The notes beneath the pieces were generated by a model that made no database searches, was not told the origin of the DNA, and saw only the letters and a list, made by a program, of their open reading frames with translations. From assembly GCF_036711975.1 (NCBI RefSeq), contig NC_091966.1, positions 38,509,501 to 38,573,500 on the forward strand: a stretch of 64,000 nucleotides of DNA. Direction: 5' to 3'. Source of the stretch: Onthophagus taurus. Its lineage: Eukaryota; Arthropoda; Insecta; Coleoptera; Scarabaeidae. Positions 24,063 through 36,068 of the stretch are shown one piece after another; positions within the stretch are counted from its first letter, which is position 1, and every line of letters starts with the position of its first letter. Position numbers and translations under genes: made by a program.

Positions 24063-24363
24063 TTTGCCACTAAAATAAGGTATTATTGCATTAGCTTATT
24101 ATTTTTTAAAACTAAATATCCGAAAAACAAAATTATTGTAATACGTGTAGATAGTTACCAAAGATTAAGTCTAATAACATAGAACACAATTTTATTTTTA
24201 TTTAAGTAATAATTGTTATGATAAACTGTTTAAACTTCAAACGTCGCTCTCTTTTCCCTGTCTGTCACATCATATTTCTGTATCTTTTCTCTCGTTTTTT
24301 TTTTTTCGTTAAGCATAATGCATGGCTGTCTTAATTTAAGTCAAATCCTAGAGATAAAAATAT

Positions 24364-24566
24364 TGACAAGAAAACATGACTAAGTCCACTTAGTCATTTT
24401 CTCCTGTACAGGTTTTTACAAAATGGACTTGGTCATTATGGAATTTGAAATTATAAGCATTATTATGGCATTTTTGGACTTGTTCATTTTTTCCAGAAAA
24501 ATAATATTGAATTTCCGGTACATGAGCATTGAAACCTAAAAATCTAAAATTTTGGACTTGGTCACA
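24364..24566. repeat. Subterminal GGACTTGGTCAT repeats
   Basis: Four to five copies of a TGGACTTGGTCAT-like motif in both orientations just inside the right TIR (near 24379, 24422, 24475, 24553). Only one lies near the left TIR. Such arrays often bind the element's own transposase. Confidence 0.65.
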
Positions 24567-24717
24567 TTCTCTTGTATACCGACGATATATCTTCTAAATG
24601 AGTTACATGTCTTAAAAAATACCATTTAACAACAGATTTTTATCATTATATTTGCAATCATTCCAGAGTAAATGAATGAAATTTCTCATATTCAATTATT
24701 TTCATATTAATTATGTA

Positions 24718-25969
24718 GAGGTGTCCCAAATTCGTTGTCTGCATAGGCTAGCCTTCGAAGCTACAAGAACTAAAAAAAAATAGCTTACATCTCATGATTT
24801 CGTTTTATAGAAACTGCTGATGCCGAATACTTAAAGTCTTTTGTTTTCACCTTATCGGCAAAACCTGAAAAATTTGCAAATATCTCACTTATTACCAAAA
24901 ATGGAGTATTTTACCAGTATAACAAAACTGATTAAAATTTTACAATAAATTTCGAAAATTATGAAAAATTAATCTTGCCAAACATTCTTTTCCGATGTGA
25001 TTGACAGCCGTAAACAAAACTGACCTATCCTAACATGCCTTCACGCTATAATTGAGGTTTCAAAAGAAAACCGACATTCCTTCACGCTATAATTTGGATT
25101 TCTTCACGCTATAATTGGGGTTCAAACAAAACTGACCTATCATAACATTACGTCACGCTTTAATTGGAGAATCAAAAGAAAACTACCTGTCTTAACATTC
25201 CTTCACGCTTTAATTGGAGTGTCTTCATGCTATAATTGGGGTACAAATGAAAATAGACATTCCTTCACGCTATAATTGGGATTTCAAAAGGAAACTGACC
25301 TATGCTAACATTACTTCACGCTTTAATTGGCATTTCTTCACGCTTTAATTGAGGTTGCAAAAGAAAACTACCTGACTTAACATTCCTTCATGCTTTAATG
25401 GGGTTTCAAAAGAAAACTGACCTATCCTAACATTCCTTCGCGCTTTAATTGGGATTTCTTCACGCTTTAATTGAGGTTTCAAAAGAAAACTACCTGTCTT
25501 AACATTCCTTCACGGTGTAATTAGAGTTTCTTCACGCTATAATTGGGATACAAAGAAAACCGACATTCCTTCACGCTGTAATTGGGGTTCAAAAGAAAAC
25601 TGATCTATCCTAACATTACCCAATATTTTTTTCAGAGTTAATTTGCATTTGTAAACAAAACTAACCTAACTCAACTTATCTTTTCTGGAAGTCTTTGCTC
25701 ATTTTTTAATCTTACTATGTTAAAACACATTCTTTGATATTTTGCTGGATCTGCGTAGAACAGGTAAAATATATACTCAATATAATATTCTACCTTTGGT
25801 AATACGTGAGATATTTCAAATTTTTCAGTTTTTGCCGATAGAATGAAAACAGAAGACGAGATCATGACAGAGGATGAAATAATTACTAGATCAAGACATG
25901 TAAGCTACTTTTTTCTATTTCTTTTAGTTTCGGAGATAACCTATGCAGACAGCGAATTTTGGCATCCTG
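24718..25969. mobile_element. Mariner-type non-autonomous element with tandem core
   Basis: Inverted repeats of roughly 200 bp: the left arm (24718 to about 24935) pairs with the right arm (about 25770 to 25969) through GTCTGCATAGG, TAGCTTACAT, TATCGGCAAAA and GAAAAATTTG. TA flanks both edges. The right end reads CAGGATGCCAAAATTCG outward, like other mariner ends here. No transposase is present. The centre is the tandem array 25013-25660. Confidence 0.7.
25013..25660. repeat. Tandem array of the TTCACGCTATAATTG motif
   Basis: More than a dozen copies of a CCTTCACGCTATAATTG-like motif, alternating with TTCAAAAGAAAACT and GACCTATCCTAACATT. The same motif forms the 122-bp repeats at 496-800. 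No coding potential. Confidence 0.85.
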
Positions 25970-27139
25970 TACTGATGGTAGAAACGATTGCCCAAACTAA
26001 ATTGGAATGTGCATAAAGTGATCGAAGCTGCATTTAATTTTGTTCCTTTAAATTTAATCCTCAAATATATGGTTGTCGCGGTGATGAATTTACTAAATAG
26101 AATACAGAGAATTGTGTCAATGCCTGTCAAAGATGTGATGCGAACTATTCTGCCTAAGGCTATGAGCTTAGCAACACTAAACTTTCAAAAGAGGGCTTTG
26201 ATTACTATATTACGAATACGTGAAGTTGGATTTTTCAAGAGAGAGATTGCCAAATAGAGTGATATATTCTATATGGTAGTAGCGAAAGCATACGTCTACT
26301 GCAGAAACTGATACGTTTCTTGATGTTCTTGGTGATTTCCTAGATATGCGTGAATGAGAGTCGTGCACAATTCGTGACAATTTAAAGTCACAAGTCCATT
26401 GATTTGGTAATCATGTGATACAATCCTTAGGCTGGTGATAAGTTGATTTTCCCTTTTAGAATAGACTTGGTATATCATTTTTGAAAGGCTAGATATTTTT
26501 GTAAATTGCTTGTCCTTGATAATCAAAATCCATAGGTGTGTACCACGATATTGGTCTTGCGTAGAATCAACTTTTCTACCTTGGTAATGGTAGAGGATCA
26601 AGATCTACAAGTTTATAAAGGATTATCATAGCACTAGGGAGTATGTTAAATAGTTTTTGACGAGACTACAATTCATATCTTACGACCATACACTCTCAGG
26701 GAAGATTCTGTCAACTTATGGTGATCCGTTAATATCAGGTAAGGTATTTCGATAGAACGAATATTATAGGACAAACACTGAGATAACACGGGCGACCAAA
26801 GGTGTTTCTAATTTGGTTGTAAAATGCCTTTGAATTAAACAACAAGTAAGAGTAGTGAACATTTGCATTATGAAGGGTTTGACTTAAGTTATGTGGATTA
26901 AAATTGTCTCTAGGTCAAGATTGTCGCTATCTCGTCGAGCTGTGCTGTTCTGAGTAGATCAGAGCAAGAATGAGTTTCAGTATTATGAAAAATTCTTCAT
27001 TGACGTTTTGATCATACATATTACAAACGAAACTAACAGTATACCTGTTAGTTAGACGCAAATATCAGTGGTTCCAAAAGTACAAGTTTTTCGTACACTC
27101 TTATGACGCAGAGCATAATAAAAACGCCTACTGTGCACT
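25970..27139. other. No gene seen
   Basis: Short open frames with no recognisable motif. The last 200 bp may be the decayed upstream part of the LINE fragment that follows. Confidence 0.5.
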
Positions 27140-27360
27140 TATATTGGAACAAATATCCAATATTTGCAACACTATTGTTCCGGCAGTGTATTCATTTATA
27201 TTGACTTGTATAGATTTTGGCCAGAAGGAGGCGGATAAGTTGTACACGGACTTCTCCATATGTTATGTACTGAATCATGACTTGCTGTCATGTCATCTTG
27301 TCAATAATAGAATCGACACCTGGACTTCTCAGCTGTACTTGACTATGTTTAGGTAGACTG
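27140..27360 (+). pseudogene. Decayed LINE reverse-transcriptase fragment
   Basis: Plus-strand reading gives EADKLYTDFSICYVLNHDLL and then NRIDTWTSQLYLTMFR. This aligns by eye with the non-LTR RT block 'vdviYtDFskAFD.vnHdlLl.kL...Gid.w...w..sYLtnR'. The YTDF aspartate is kept, but the AFD part is lost. Stops follow at once. Fragment only. Confidence 0.55.
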
Positions 27361-27369
27361 CACGGCATT

Positions 27370-28070
27370 CGAGAATGTTTTATATTCCTTCGGGTAGGAC
27401 AGATGTGCTGTGAAGGTCGTTGATAAGGTAAATCAACTTGGTAACTTTAGGCTTGTTAATAGCTCCCTATGTCGTGTTTATGATAAAAGAATGAGACGAT
27501 CAAATATATCTTGGTCGACAGAATCAAATTTAGGGTCTATAACATAAAAATAAAATAAACATAAAAATTAAAAATGAATTTAAAACAAATAAATGTACTA
27601 AATATAATTTATAAAAACAAAATATAACTTATAATAACGAAAACTTGAAACACAAGTGTTTGGGCTTTAAATTTATAAGTGGATATAAAGTAGTCGAATA
27701 GAATACTTTAGAGATTGTTTGAGGAGAAAACATTAGGTCGGCTTTAAAAGATCCGAAAAGTAGCAAACCGCAAAGGAAAATTTATCCATAAACAAGTATT
27801 TAGTCCTCGTATTTGCATTGTAAACAAGGGAAATTAATGACGAAAAGTTTGGAACGGGACAGCCATTAGCGGTCCGGGTCCTGAATGGGGCCCTGTTTAC
27901 ACCGCCATCTCGCTGACAGTTTAATCGATTATGCCGATCTCGGTTCTTTTGCCTTTTGTAATTTTCCTGCATCAGATATGCTGGAATTGAGATCGATGGA
28001 TTTTTCTTGCGCGACTGATAATTTCAATAAATGCAAAATATAAGTGATTTTTTAAAATCAATTTCTAAGC
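27370..28070. other. No gene seen
   Basis: AT-rich spacer downstream of the fucosidase gene. Nothing recognised. Confidence 0.5.
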
Positions 28071-28073
28071 AAA

Positions 28074-28079
28074 TTTATT
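28074..28079 (-). terminator. Polyadenylation signal of the fucosidase gene
   Basis: AATAAA on the minus strand (within CAATAAATTTG), 34 bp past the stop codon. Confidence 0.7.
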
Positions 28080-28112
28080 GTAATAAAAATTTATACATTA
28101 ATATATTTGAAT

Positions 28113-29646
28113 TTATTTAAATCCTTTTATTTTTAAAACCCATCCCCAAGGGGCGTCTTCAATTCCTTCTTTTACCATGAAGATTTTAACGTAATCATTT
28201 AGGTACATCCACTGAAATTTTAAAAAAATAATAAATTTATAAGTATAACAACATTATTTTTTACCTTTAAAGTATTTGATCTTAATTGTACTGTGGTGTT
28301 TTTGTAATAAAAAAGTTTTACAACACTTCCTAGTTCCAAGATGTCATTATTAGGCCATTCTAATACGATTGCATATATGATATCTTTTTTTGAACTAGAT
28401 GTGTACCAAACGTTTGGTGTTTTATCATCTTTTTGAACATCCCAAGGTACAGTTTCGTAAATCCCTTCTCCGTTGATTTTTAACCATTCCCCTAATTGGC
28501 GAAGACGCTCTTGAAAAACGGGAATAATTGTCCCTTCTTTTGTTGGTCCGACATTAATCAAAATATTTCCTCCGCAACTCACAGTTTCAACCAAAGTTTT
28601 TATTAGCTCGTTTGGTGTTAAATAATCGGAAATTTTGGCATTTTTCCTGTACCCCCATGAAATTTTGTCAACAGTCATGCAATTCTCCCATTTATGAGAT
28701 TGCAAAACGCCTATTTAAAATGTAATAATAAATTAATTAAGTTATTAATAAAAAAATACCTGGATTATATCTATCTGTGCATGTGTAATAACCACCATGA
28801 TGACAAGGAATACCAGAACCCCATCTATCATTAGCCACAACGCTTTCTTTAACTGGACTCTCATTATACAACCAAGCTAAAAAATCTTTTGACCTAAAAT
28901 ACTCATCCTTGGCCTCCCAATCTCCATCAGACCAAATTACTTCTGGTTTGTAAGTTTCGATCAGTTCTTTTAACTCCGGTAACATCTTGTGATCGACGTA
29001 ATCTTGCGTTGTAAAATTTTTCTTTTTATCGGCAAGATAGCGTGGGTTAAACCATTCGTAAAGAGAATAATATGTACCAAAACGAAGCCCTACATTTCTT
29101 ATGGCTGTTGCTAATTCGCCCAATAAATCTCGATGAGGGCCAATATCCATGGCGTTCCAACCGAATGAATAGGATGATGGCCACATTGTAAAACCTTCGT
29201 GGTGTTTACTAGTTAAAACAACATATTTTGCACCTGATTGTGCAAAAAGTTCTGCCCACGTATCTGGTGAGAAAAATTCAGCTTTAAAATCTTTCGCGAA
29301 TTCTTGATAAGAAAATCCTGGGGGGAAATTCTTTTCGATATAATTAACATAATCTGGGGAATTGGCTAAAATTAAGAATTAATTCAGACTTTGAATTAAT
29401 AAAAGTGTTATAGTTACATTTCCAATCTGCCCAAAACCATTCTGACCCAAATCCAGGAACACTGTATACTCCCCAATGGAGAAAAATTCCAACTTTTGCT
29501 TTATCGTACCAATCCGGTAATGGTCTCTTATCAAGACTATCCCATGCTGGGTACCAATCACTCACATCTCTATTAATGGTGAATACTTTTCCAAGAATTT
29601 CTTTATTACTAAGTAAGAATAAAAAGAATAGTAACAACGGCTTCAT
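28113..29646 (-). CDS. Fuca: Alpha-L-fucosidase (GH29), four exons
   Basis: Glycoside hydrolase of family 29 that removes terminal alpha-L-fucose from glycoproteins and glycolipids, usually lysosomal or secreted. Exons: 29646-29418, 29365-28760, 28710-28265 and 28211-28113. All introns (52, 49 and 53 bp) have GT-AG ends and the phases agree, giving 459 residues, a normal family length. Residues 1 to about 19 form a hydrophobic signal peptide. Family signatures visible are [14 protein letters not shown] (51-64), [10 protein letters not shown] (129-138) and EVIWSDGDW (218-226), in which D223 is the expected nucleophile by homology. [10 protein letters not shown] follows in exon 3. An initiator-like TCAGTTTATT lies about 20 bp upstream of the ATG. 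No lesion is seen. The gene stands alone, 1.9 kb from any other feature upstream and bordered by transposon debris downstream. Confidence 0.95.
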
Positions 29647-29659
29647 ATTCGATAATAAA

Positions 29660-31574
29660 CTGAACTAAAAAGAACAGTTACCAAGAGTTATCAACCGATT
29701 AATAAATATTTTGCTTTATAATCGCGCGATAACAACGAAATGTTTTGATTCAACCACAACTATTATCTCTTCGAGTGTTTATTTACAAATTTAATGTAAC
29801 TCGTGTCGTTTATTTTAAATTATAATCCCCGCCAGACAATTTTTATTCCACAGAATATAATCATAATCAAAATATAACGCGCCATCGCAAAGATTACCCC
29901 AGGTGCTCACCTTCGTTGGCAAACTAAAATTTTCCTTAGCAAACCATTTATCCTAATACAGGGTGGAAAAATGTGTGTTTACTTTGTGCATGGTGTCAGA
30001 CAATTTTACCAGCCATTGTCTTCTCCCGGCGGAAAGTCCGCAAAGCGAAAAGTTGAAGTAATTTATTAGCTGCACACTCTCGAGTACTTACGGTAACTAT
30101 TTTCGCATCGCATGTTGTTCGTTACAGCTGTGCCAAAACGATGGCTAAACCTGAAATATTACCAAATTTTTGTATGGAATTACGAGATTTATCATAATAA
30201 TTCAAACATCAATTTGGAAAATTAATATTTGATGACATATTACTTCTCCGATTAAACGTTTCATTATAATAATTAAATCGCAATCGGGAATAGAGTCCAT
30301 TTATTATGCTATCTGTGGCGTCGAAACAAAATGATCGTGATAAATAGTTAATTACGATACGTCGACGGGAAAGCGAAATAATTTGAGTGCATTAGTTCCA
30401 GATGCGGTAGTGCTGTTATTTGCGGAGGTACCTCGGTGAATGTGAGTATAACGTTATTATTTGAGGATGCGCGCAGAATTAATGGTTCCTACATTATTCC
30501 GCGCACATTCGCGATTATCGAGAGATTCGGGTCCAACCCGGTAAACTGAAGGCGGTCCATATATCCTGGCTTTTAGTGAGCAAAATCAGTTGAACAATGG
30601 GAAATCGATATTTAAGGGATACGGCACATTATATGCGGTATCTTTCATTTTCTTAGATATAATTATTTGTATTGGAAAACGATTTTCACGCGAATAAGTA
30701 AGTGAAAACTCAAGCTAAGTGAAAAAGTGCAGGTGTAAATTTTGGGATCAGATCTCTCGAGGGAAATCAGAAAAAAGAGTTCAATAACTCGAGAAACGGG
30801 GTAGGTGGTTAAATTTGTGGCCTGGCTGTGCCAACAGCTTTGGTTACACTGGGACCATCGTCTAGGGATCGATAAACGAGATTTAGCAACTAAAGCGACC
30901 GCGTTAAAGATTCTAATGCAAGGAATTTTATTATATCTACTTCATTTCCGAGTTTTCTACTTTTGTTTTAAGCAATGAAACAAAAGCGATTAAGTCATTT
31001 TATGGCAGGTACGTTTCGTGAAGAAACTAAGGCGGACTGTTTTACAGTAGGGGAGACTTTACGGTTTATCCGCAGCATCAACGGACTAGCAACTACCCAC
31101 TGAAACTTCCACGAGCGGTCTTTCTCGAGGAACACAATACCGTTTTAACATCCGGCGTTTTAAAGATAAGGCTGCCGCCACTTGGGCATCTCGACTTTTA
31201 TTCCTCGACGGCCGAACGTAAACGCCTCCGGTCTCGGAGCCACTCAGAGTCTGCCCATAACAATGTTTAACCGGGGACGCAACTTAAATAAAACGAATAC
31301 TTAACTGTTACTGCCGCAGGGTAGTCGTTTGTAAGCCGAGAAACAATGTAGTCCGTATTCCCTCGGTTATGTTGCAAAGTCAATACAGCACTCACCTTCC
31401 GTCAAACTCAAACAGAAATGAATCGGCCCTTGTCTCACGAGATTCCCCAACGACATTCCCCCCTCTTCCGGAAATTTAATTGAATAACACCGCGTTGGGG
31501 ATCTCCTACAATTGATGTGGGGATCAGCTACATGACCAAACACATCAAACTTTCGACAAAGATTTGGGGTCTCT
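29660..31574. other. No gene seen upstream of the fucosidase
   Basis: 1.9 kb of mixed composition. No coding frame, tandem repeat or terminal repeat recognised. Some of it may be regulatory, but nothing in the sequence shows it directly. Confidence 0.5.
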
Positions 31575-31578
31575 TTAA

Positions 31579-34237
31579 CCCTTTGTGTCCCGACGGTACT
31601 TTAAAGTACCGGTTTATTTTAAACACTCATTTTAAACTGTAGTTATCTATTCGGCGCATTTAGAGCTGTCGGTACTTTCTACTATACAAGTGTATACAAG
31701 AAATAATCTGTATAAAAAACGTCGCAATCCGCACTGTAGGATTTTTAGGTACACTTTAAACTTATTCATCCAGATGTGAGGTTAGAAGTTGAAAAAAGAG
31801 AAGAAGTGAAAGAAAAGAGTGAAAAAGAATAGAAGTGAAAAATGGTGCTGTTGAATTTTGTTGTTCAAGAAGGTATTTCTTTGATAAATGGTTATTAGGT
31901 GTGATTATTACAGATCATTTTAATAACTAAACATTGAGCTTAAATTTAAAATAAGTCTCATTCCTTAATTTCAATAAACATGGTTTCTAAGAATTTTTAA
32001 ATTAGCATCTTTTTTGACTCTTTTAAATGTAAGTGTTGTTTCAACATTTTTTTCTTAATATTTTTCAAATCCAACCCAACAATTACTATACATCATTTTA
32101 AAGAGAAAGCTTTGAGCTTTAATTTAAAATAAGTTTCATTTCTTAATTTCAATAAATACGGCTTACAGGAATTTTTAAATTAGCATCTTTTTAACATTTT
32201 TAGGTTATTCGAAAATGTAAGTTTTATTTCAACTTTTTTTTTCTCTATATTTTTCCAATCCAACCCAACAATTATTATACATCATTTTAAAGAGAAAGCT
32301 TTGAGCTTTAATTTAAAATAAGTTTCATTCCTTAATTTCAATAAATACGGCTTACAGGAATTTTTAAATTAGCATCTTTTTACATTTTTAGGTTATTCGA
32401 AAATGTAAGTTTTGTTTCAAAAATTTTTTTCTCTATATTTTTCCAATCCAACCCAACAATTATTATACATCATTTTAAAGAGAAAGCTTTGAGCGTTAAT
32501 TTAAAATAAGTTTCATTCCTTAATTTCAATAAATACGGCTTCCAGGAATTTTTAAATTAGCATCTTTTTTGGCACTCTTAGGTTATACGAAAATGTAAGT
32601 TTTGTTTCAACATGTTTTTTGTCAATATTTTTCCAATCCAACCCAACAATTATTATACATCATTTTAAAGAGAAAGCTTTGAGCTTTAATTTAAAATAAG
32701 TTTCATTCCTTAATTTTAATAAATACGGCTCACAGCAAATTTTTAAATTAGCATATTTTTAACATTTTTAGGTTATTCGAAAATGTAAGTTTTATTTCAA
32801 CTTTTTTTTTCTCTATATTTTTCCAATCCAACCCAACAATTATTATACATCATTTTAAAGAGAAAGCTTTGAGCTTTAATTTAAAATAAGTTTCATTCCT
32901 TAATTTCAATAAATACGGCTTACAGGAATTTTTAAATTAGCATCTTTTTAACATTTTTAGGTTATTCGAAAATGTAAGTTTTGTTTCAAAATTTTTTTTC
33001 TCTATATTTTTCCAATCTAACCCAACAATTATTATACATCATTTTAAAGAGAAAGCTTTGTGCTTTAATTTAAAATAAGTTTCATTCCTTAATTTCAATA
33101 AATACGGCTTACAGGAATTTTTAAATTAGCATCTTTTTAACATTTTTAGGTTATTCGAAAATGTAAGTTTTGTTTCAAAATTTTTTTTCTCTATATTTTT
33201 CCAATCCAACCCAACAATTATTATACATCATTTTAAAGAGAAAGCTTTGAGCTTTAATTTAAAATAAGTTTCATTCCTTAATTTTAATAAATACGGCTTA
33301 CAGCAAATTTTTAAATTAGCATATTTTTAACATTTTTAGGTTATTCGAAAATGTAAGTTTTATTTCAACTTTTTTTTTCTCTATATTTTTCCAATCCAAC
33401 CCAACAATTATTGTACATCATTTTAAAGAGAAAGCTTTGAGCTTTAATTTAAAATAAGTTTCATTCCTTAATTTCAATAAATACGGCTTACAGGAATTTT
33501 TAAATTAGCATCTTTTTAACATTTTTAGGTTATTCGAAAATGTAAGTTTTGTTTCAAAATTTTTTTTCTCTATATTTTTCCAATCCAACCCAACAATTAT
33601 TATACATCATTTTAAAGAGAAAGCTTTGAGCGTTAATTTAAAATAAGTTTCATTCCTTAATTTCAATAAATACGGCTTCCAGGAATTTTTAAATTAGCAT
33701 CTTTTTTGGCACTCTTAGGTTATACGAAAATGTAAGTTTTGTTTCAACATGTTTTTTGTCAATATTTTTCCAATCCAACCCAACAATTATTATACATCAT
33801 TTTAAAAAGAAAGCTTTGAGCTTTAATTTAGAATAAGTCTCATTCTTTAATTTCAATAAATACGGCTTCCAGGAATTTTTAAATTAGCATCTTTTTTGAC
33901 ACTTTTAGGTTATACGAAAATGTTAGTTTTAACTCAATACTCTTTTTCTCAATATTTTTTTAATTCAACCCATCGATTGTTATACATCGGTTTAAACAGA
34001 AAGCTTCAAGCTTCAATTTAAAATAAGTTTTATTTCTCAATTTCAATAAACACGGTTTCCAGGAATTTTTGAATTAGCATCTTTTTTGACACTTAGACTA
34101 TGCGAAAATAGGGGGATTGCATATTTTGCTAAAATTTTATTCCAAAGGCCTTTACTGAGTGTATTTTGATAGCGTTTTAATTCTGTCTGATTCTGTCACA
34201 AACTTTCAAAATGTTTGACTTCTTGGGACACAAAGGG
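31579..34237. mobile_element. TTAA-flanked piggyBac-like element with satellite core, copy 1
   Basis: 2659 bp between TTAA sites at 31575-31578 and 34238-34241. Both ends start CCCTTTGTGTCCC (13-bp inverted repeat). The left end continues into the perfect palindrome CGGTACTTTAAAGTACCG, the right end into AAGAAGTCAAA. TTAA targets with CCC starts are typical of piggyBac. No transposase is encoded; nearly the whole interior is a tandem array. A shorter, inverted copy lies at 41820-43073. Confidence 0.85.
31950..34110. repeat. ~189-190-bp tandem array, about 11 units
   Basis: The phrase CAACCCAACAATTATTATAC recurs near 32072, 32261, 32449, 32639, 32829, 33018, 33207, 33397, 33586, 33776 and (diverged) 33966, a period of 188-190 bp. 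Each unit also contains AAAGAGAAAGCTTTGAGC, TTAAATTAGCATCTTTT and GAAAATGTAAGTTTT. Variant units repeat at three- and six-unit intervals. Confidence 0.95.
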
Positions 34238-34241
34238 TTAA

Positions 34242-35245
34242 AATTATTAAAAATATAACGTTTATTTTAAAACTTTCTTTAACTTGAATGAATGATCAGG
34301 TATATGCTAAAGGTTTGAGTTGAAAAGTTTTAAGTAAACAGACATCGCTCTTTTTTACACATCATTACAGTTTTGAACTTTCCCAATTCTCCGCCAAGAA
34401 ATTTATACAGTCTTGCGAAGAGGTCGTTGTCACTTTATAGACTTCTGGTAAATGTAGCGGAAAGCGTCGTTTCAACGTTGGCATTAGTTTGGATTTTCTG
34501 ATTGATTCCGTTGTCGCTTCAACACTATTACTAAAAGTCTTATATTAAAGCGCGGAATAAATAAAATAAAACGTCAGTCAAAGATCGATCCGCTTTCAAT
34601 CCGGACTCGATTTGAACGAGTGAAGGGCAAAGTGTTAAACATTTATCTATATAGATGTAACGTCCGGAAACCGGACAAAAACCAGTATCCAGGATTTCTT
34701 TCGTTTCGCCCCGTTTCTCCAGAATCGTTCAATTGTTCGTGGGTTCGTCCGGAACCTACGAAATAAGAAGGGGTCCACCGCTGCTTGAAGAATCGCTTCG
34801 GCGATCCGTTCCTTATCAATGGGTCCGCATTAAGGACGACTTCACGACTGACGGATAAGTCCGAGACCGAACTAAGGCGAGATCCGATCGCGAAGGGTGT
34901 CGCGTTCTTTCCATTTGTTTCGATTTTACGGAGGAGAGAGTTTCAGGCCGATTTATCATTTCAAAATTGGATTGTGGTTGCTACTACACTACTAACAATT
35001 AAATGAAGTGGCACTCAACTTTTTCACATTTTATAACTCCACTGACAAAATTAACAAAACTTTTATTATTTACTCACAGAAAATTAATTAAATTCATTAA
35101 ACTCTTAAAGATTTGAATTATACTGTTAATAAGTAACAATGCGAAATAGTTTGGAAAGAAAACGTTTATAGATTATACATTGAATTTTACTTAAGATGCA
35201 ATATACAAAAATATATTTCCATAGAAACCAGAGCGTACCTACTTA
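34242..35245. other. No gene seen
   Basis: No coding feature. At 35143-35175 the phrase GAAAGAAAACGTTTATAGAT recurs from the AT-rich repeat at 39.0-40.3 kb. Confidence 0.5.
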
Positions 35246-35689
35246 CTTTGTCCCACATAAAATGTAACATGTCAAGACGGTAGAGTTAATATTTCTAAAT
35301 CAATATAGGAGTTTCTACAATCGTCTATAATTTAAATTTCTTAATAGCCGTATAGCCCTTCTCTACATTCTAAATATGCGTTCAAAACCAGCAGCAGAGC
35401 CCCAGACTAACAATGCATAAGTCATTGAAGACTAAAAGGGATGAAATTCTCCATATTTCTCAGAACTAAATAATAAAAATTTAAAAAGTAAACACTTTTT
35501 GTGAGAAATAACAAAATACTTAATTTATTTCAATAAATAGATATGTTTCGAAACAAATGTTTCATCTTCAGTACTTAAAAAGAATTACAAAATCAAATTA
35601 TATCCTTAAATTTCTTGGAAATTAACTTATTAAGTTAACTTATCTAAGTTATAGTAATATAGTAGTAATAAGATTTAGTAACTTGCATA

Positions 35690-36068
35690 GTGGAAGTATA
35701 ATTAAGTTTTTGATTTGCTTTATTAAGTTAACATTAAAACCGTATGTATCCCTAGTTGACTTTGATTTAAGGGAATCAATGATATCACGCAACTCAACGA
35801 CGGATATTTCCATGAACGAGAAATTGCATCCCTCGACGTTTATTTTATTTAAATAATTATCGAATCTTTCAGTAGTTACTTAATTTTTTTCAATTGATTC
35901 TAAGATTTTATACGGAATATCAACAAAAAAGTTATTTATCTCATCCTGTGGAAAATTTGCATTTACTCTAGTACTTTTTTCGACTCCTCTTATTAACTGG
36001 TATTCTGGTATTCTGGTAAAGCAATGTGTAGGTGGATTACCTCCAAATTGCTTTACCAGAGTAACCAA
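35690..36068 (-). pseudogene. LINE ORF2 fragment, reverse orientation
   Basis: Minus-strand translation reads NNFFVDIPYKILESIEKN, a stop at 35880, then ISVVELRDIIDSLKSKSTRD and LIKQIKNLIILPLCKL. This is the linker and start of the reverse-transcriptase domain of a non-LTR element. It overlaps in protein content with the start of the plus-strand piece at 36395 (SKNSTSRD, LIKTVSNIIVYPLCKL), so the two come from the same kind of element, arranged head to head. Confidence 0.7.

Larger units (their letters stand above)
21837..24585 (-). mobile_element. TIR transposon with DUF7869-type protein
   Basis: Inverted repeats of about 34 bp: TCGTCGGTATACAAGAGAAA on the left, and its near-complement ending CCGACGA on the right. 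TA on both sides (21835-21836, 24586-24587) suggests a TA target, although the exact edge is ambiguous by a base or two. Between them is one broken minus-strand protein (22177-24062). The right subterminal region carries repeated GGACTTGGTCAT motifs. Confidence 0.8.

Noticed and set aside
25988-26257. 89-codon frame beside the tandem-core element
   Set aside because: Basic and hydrophobic but without any motif. Adjacent to repeat DNA and not supported as a gene.
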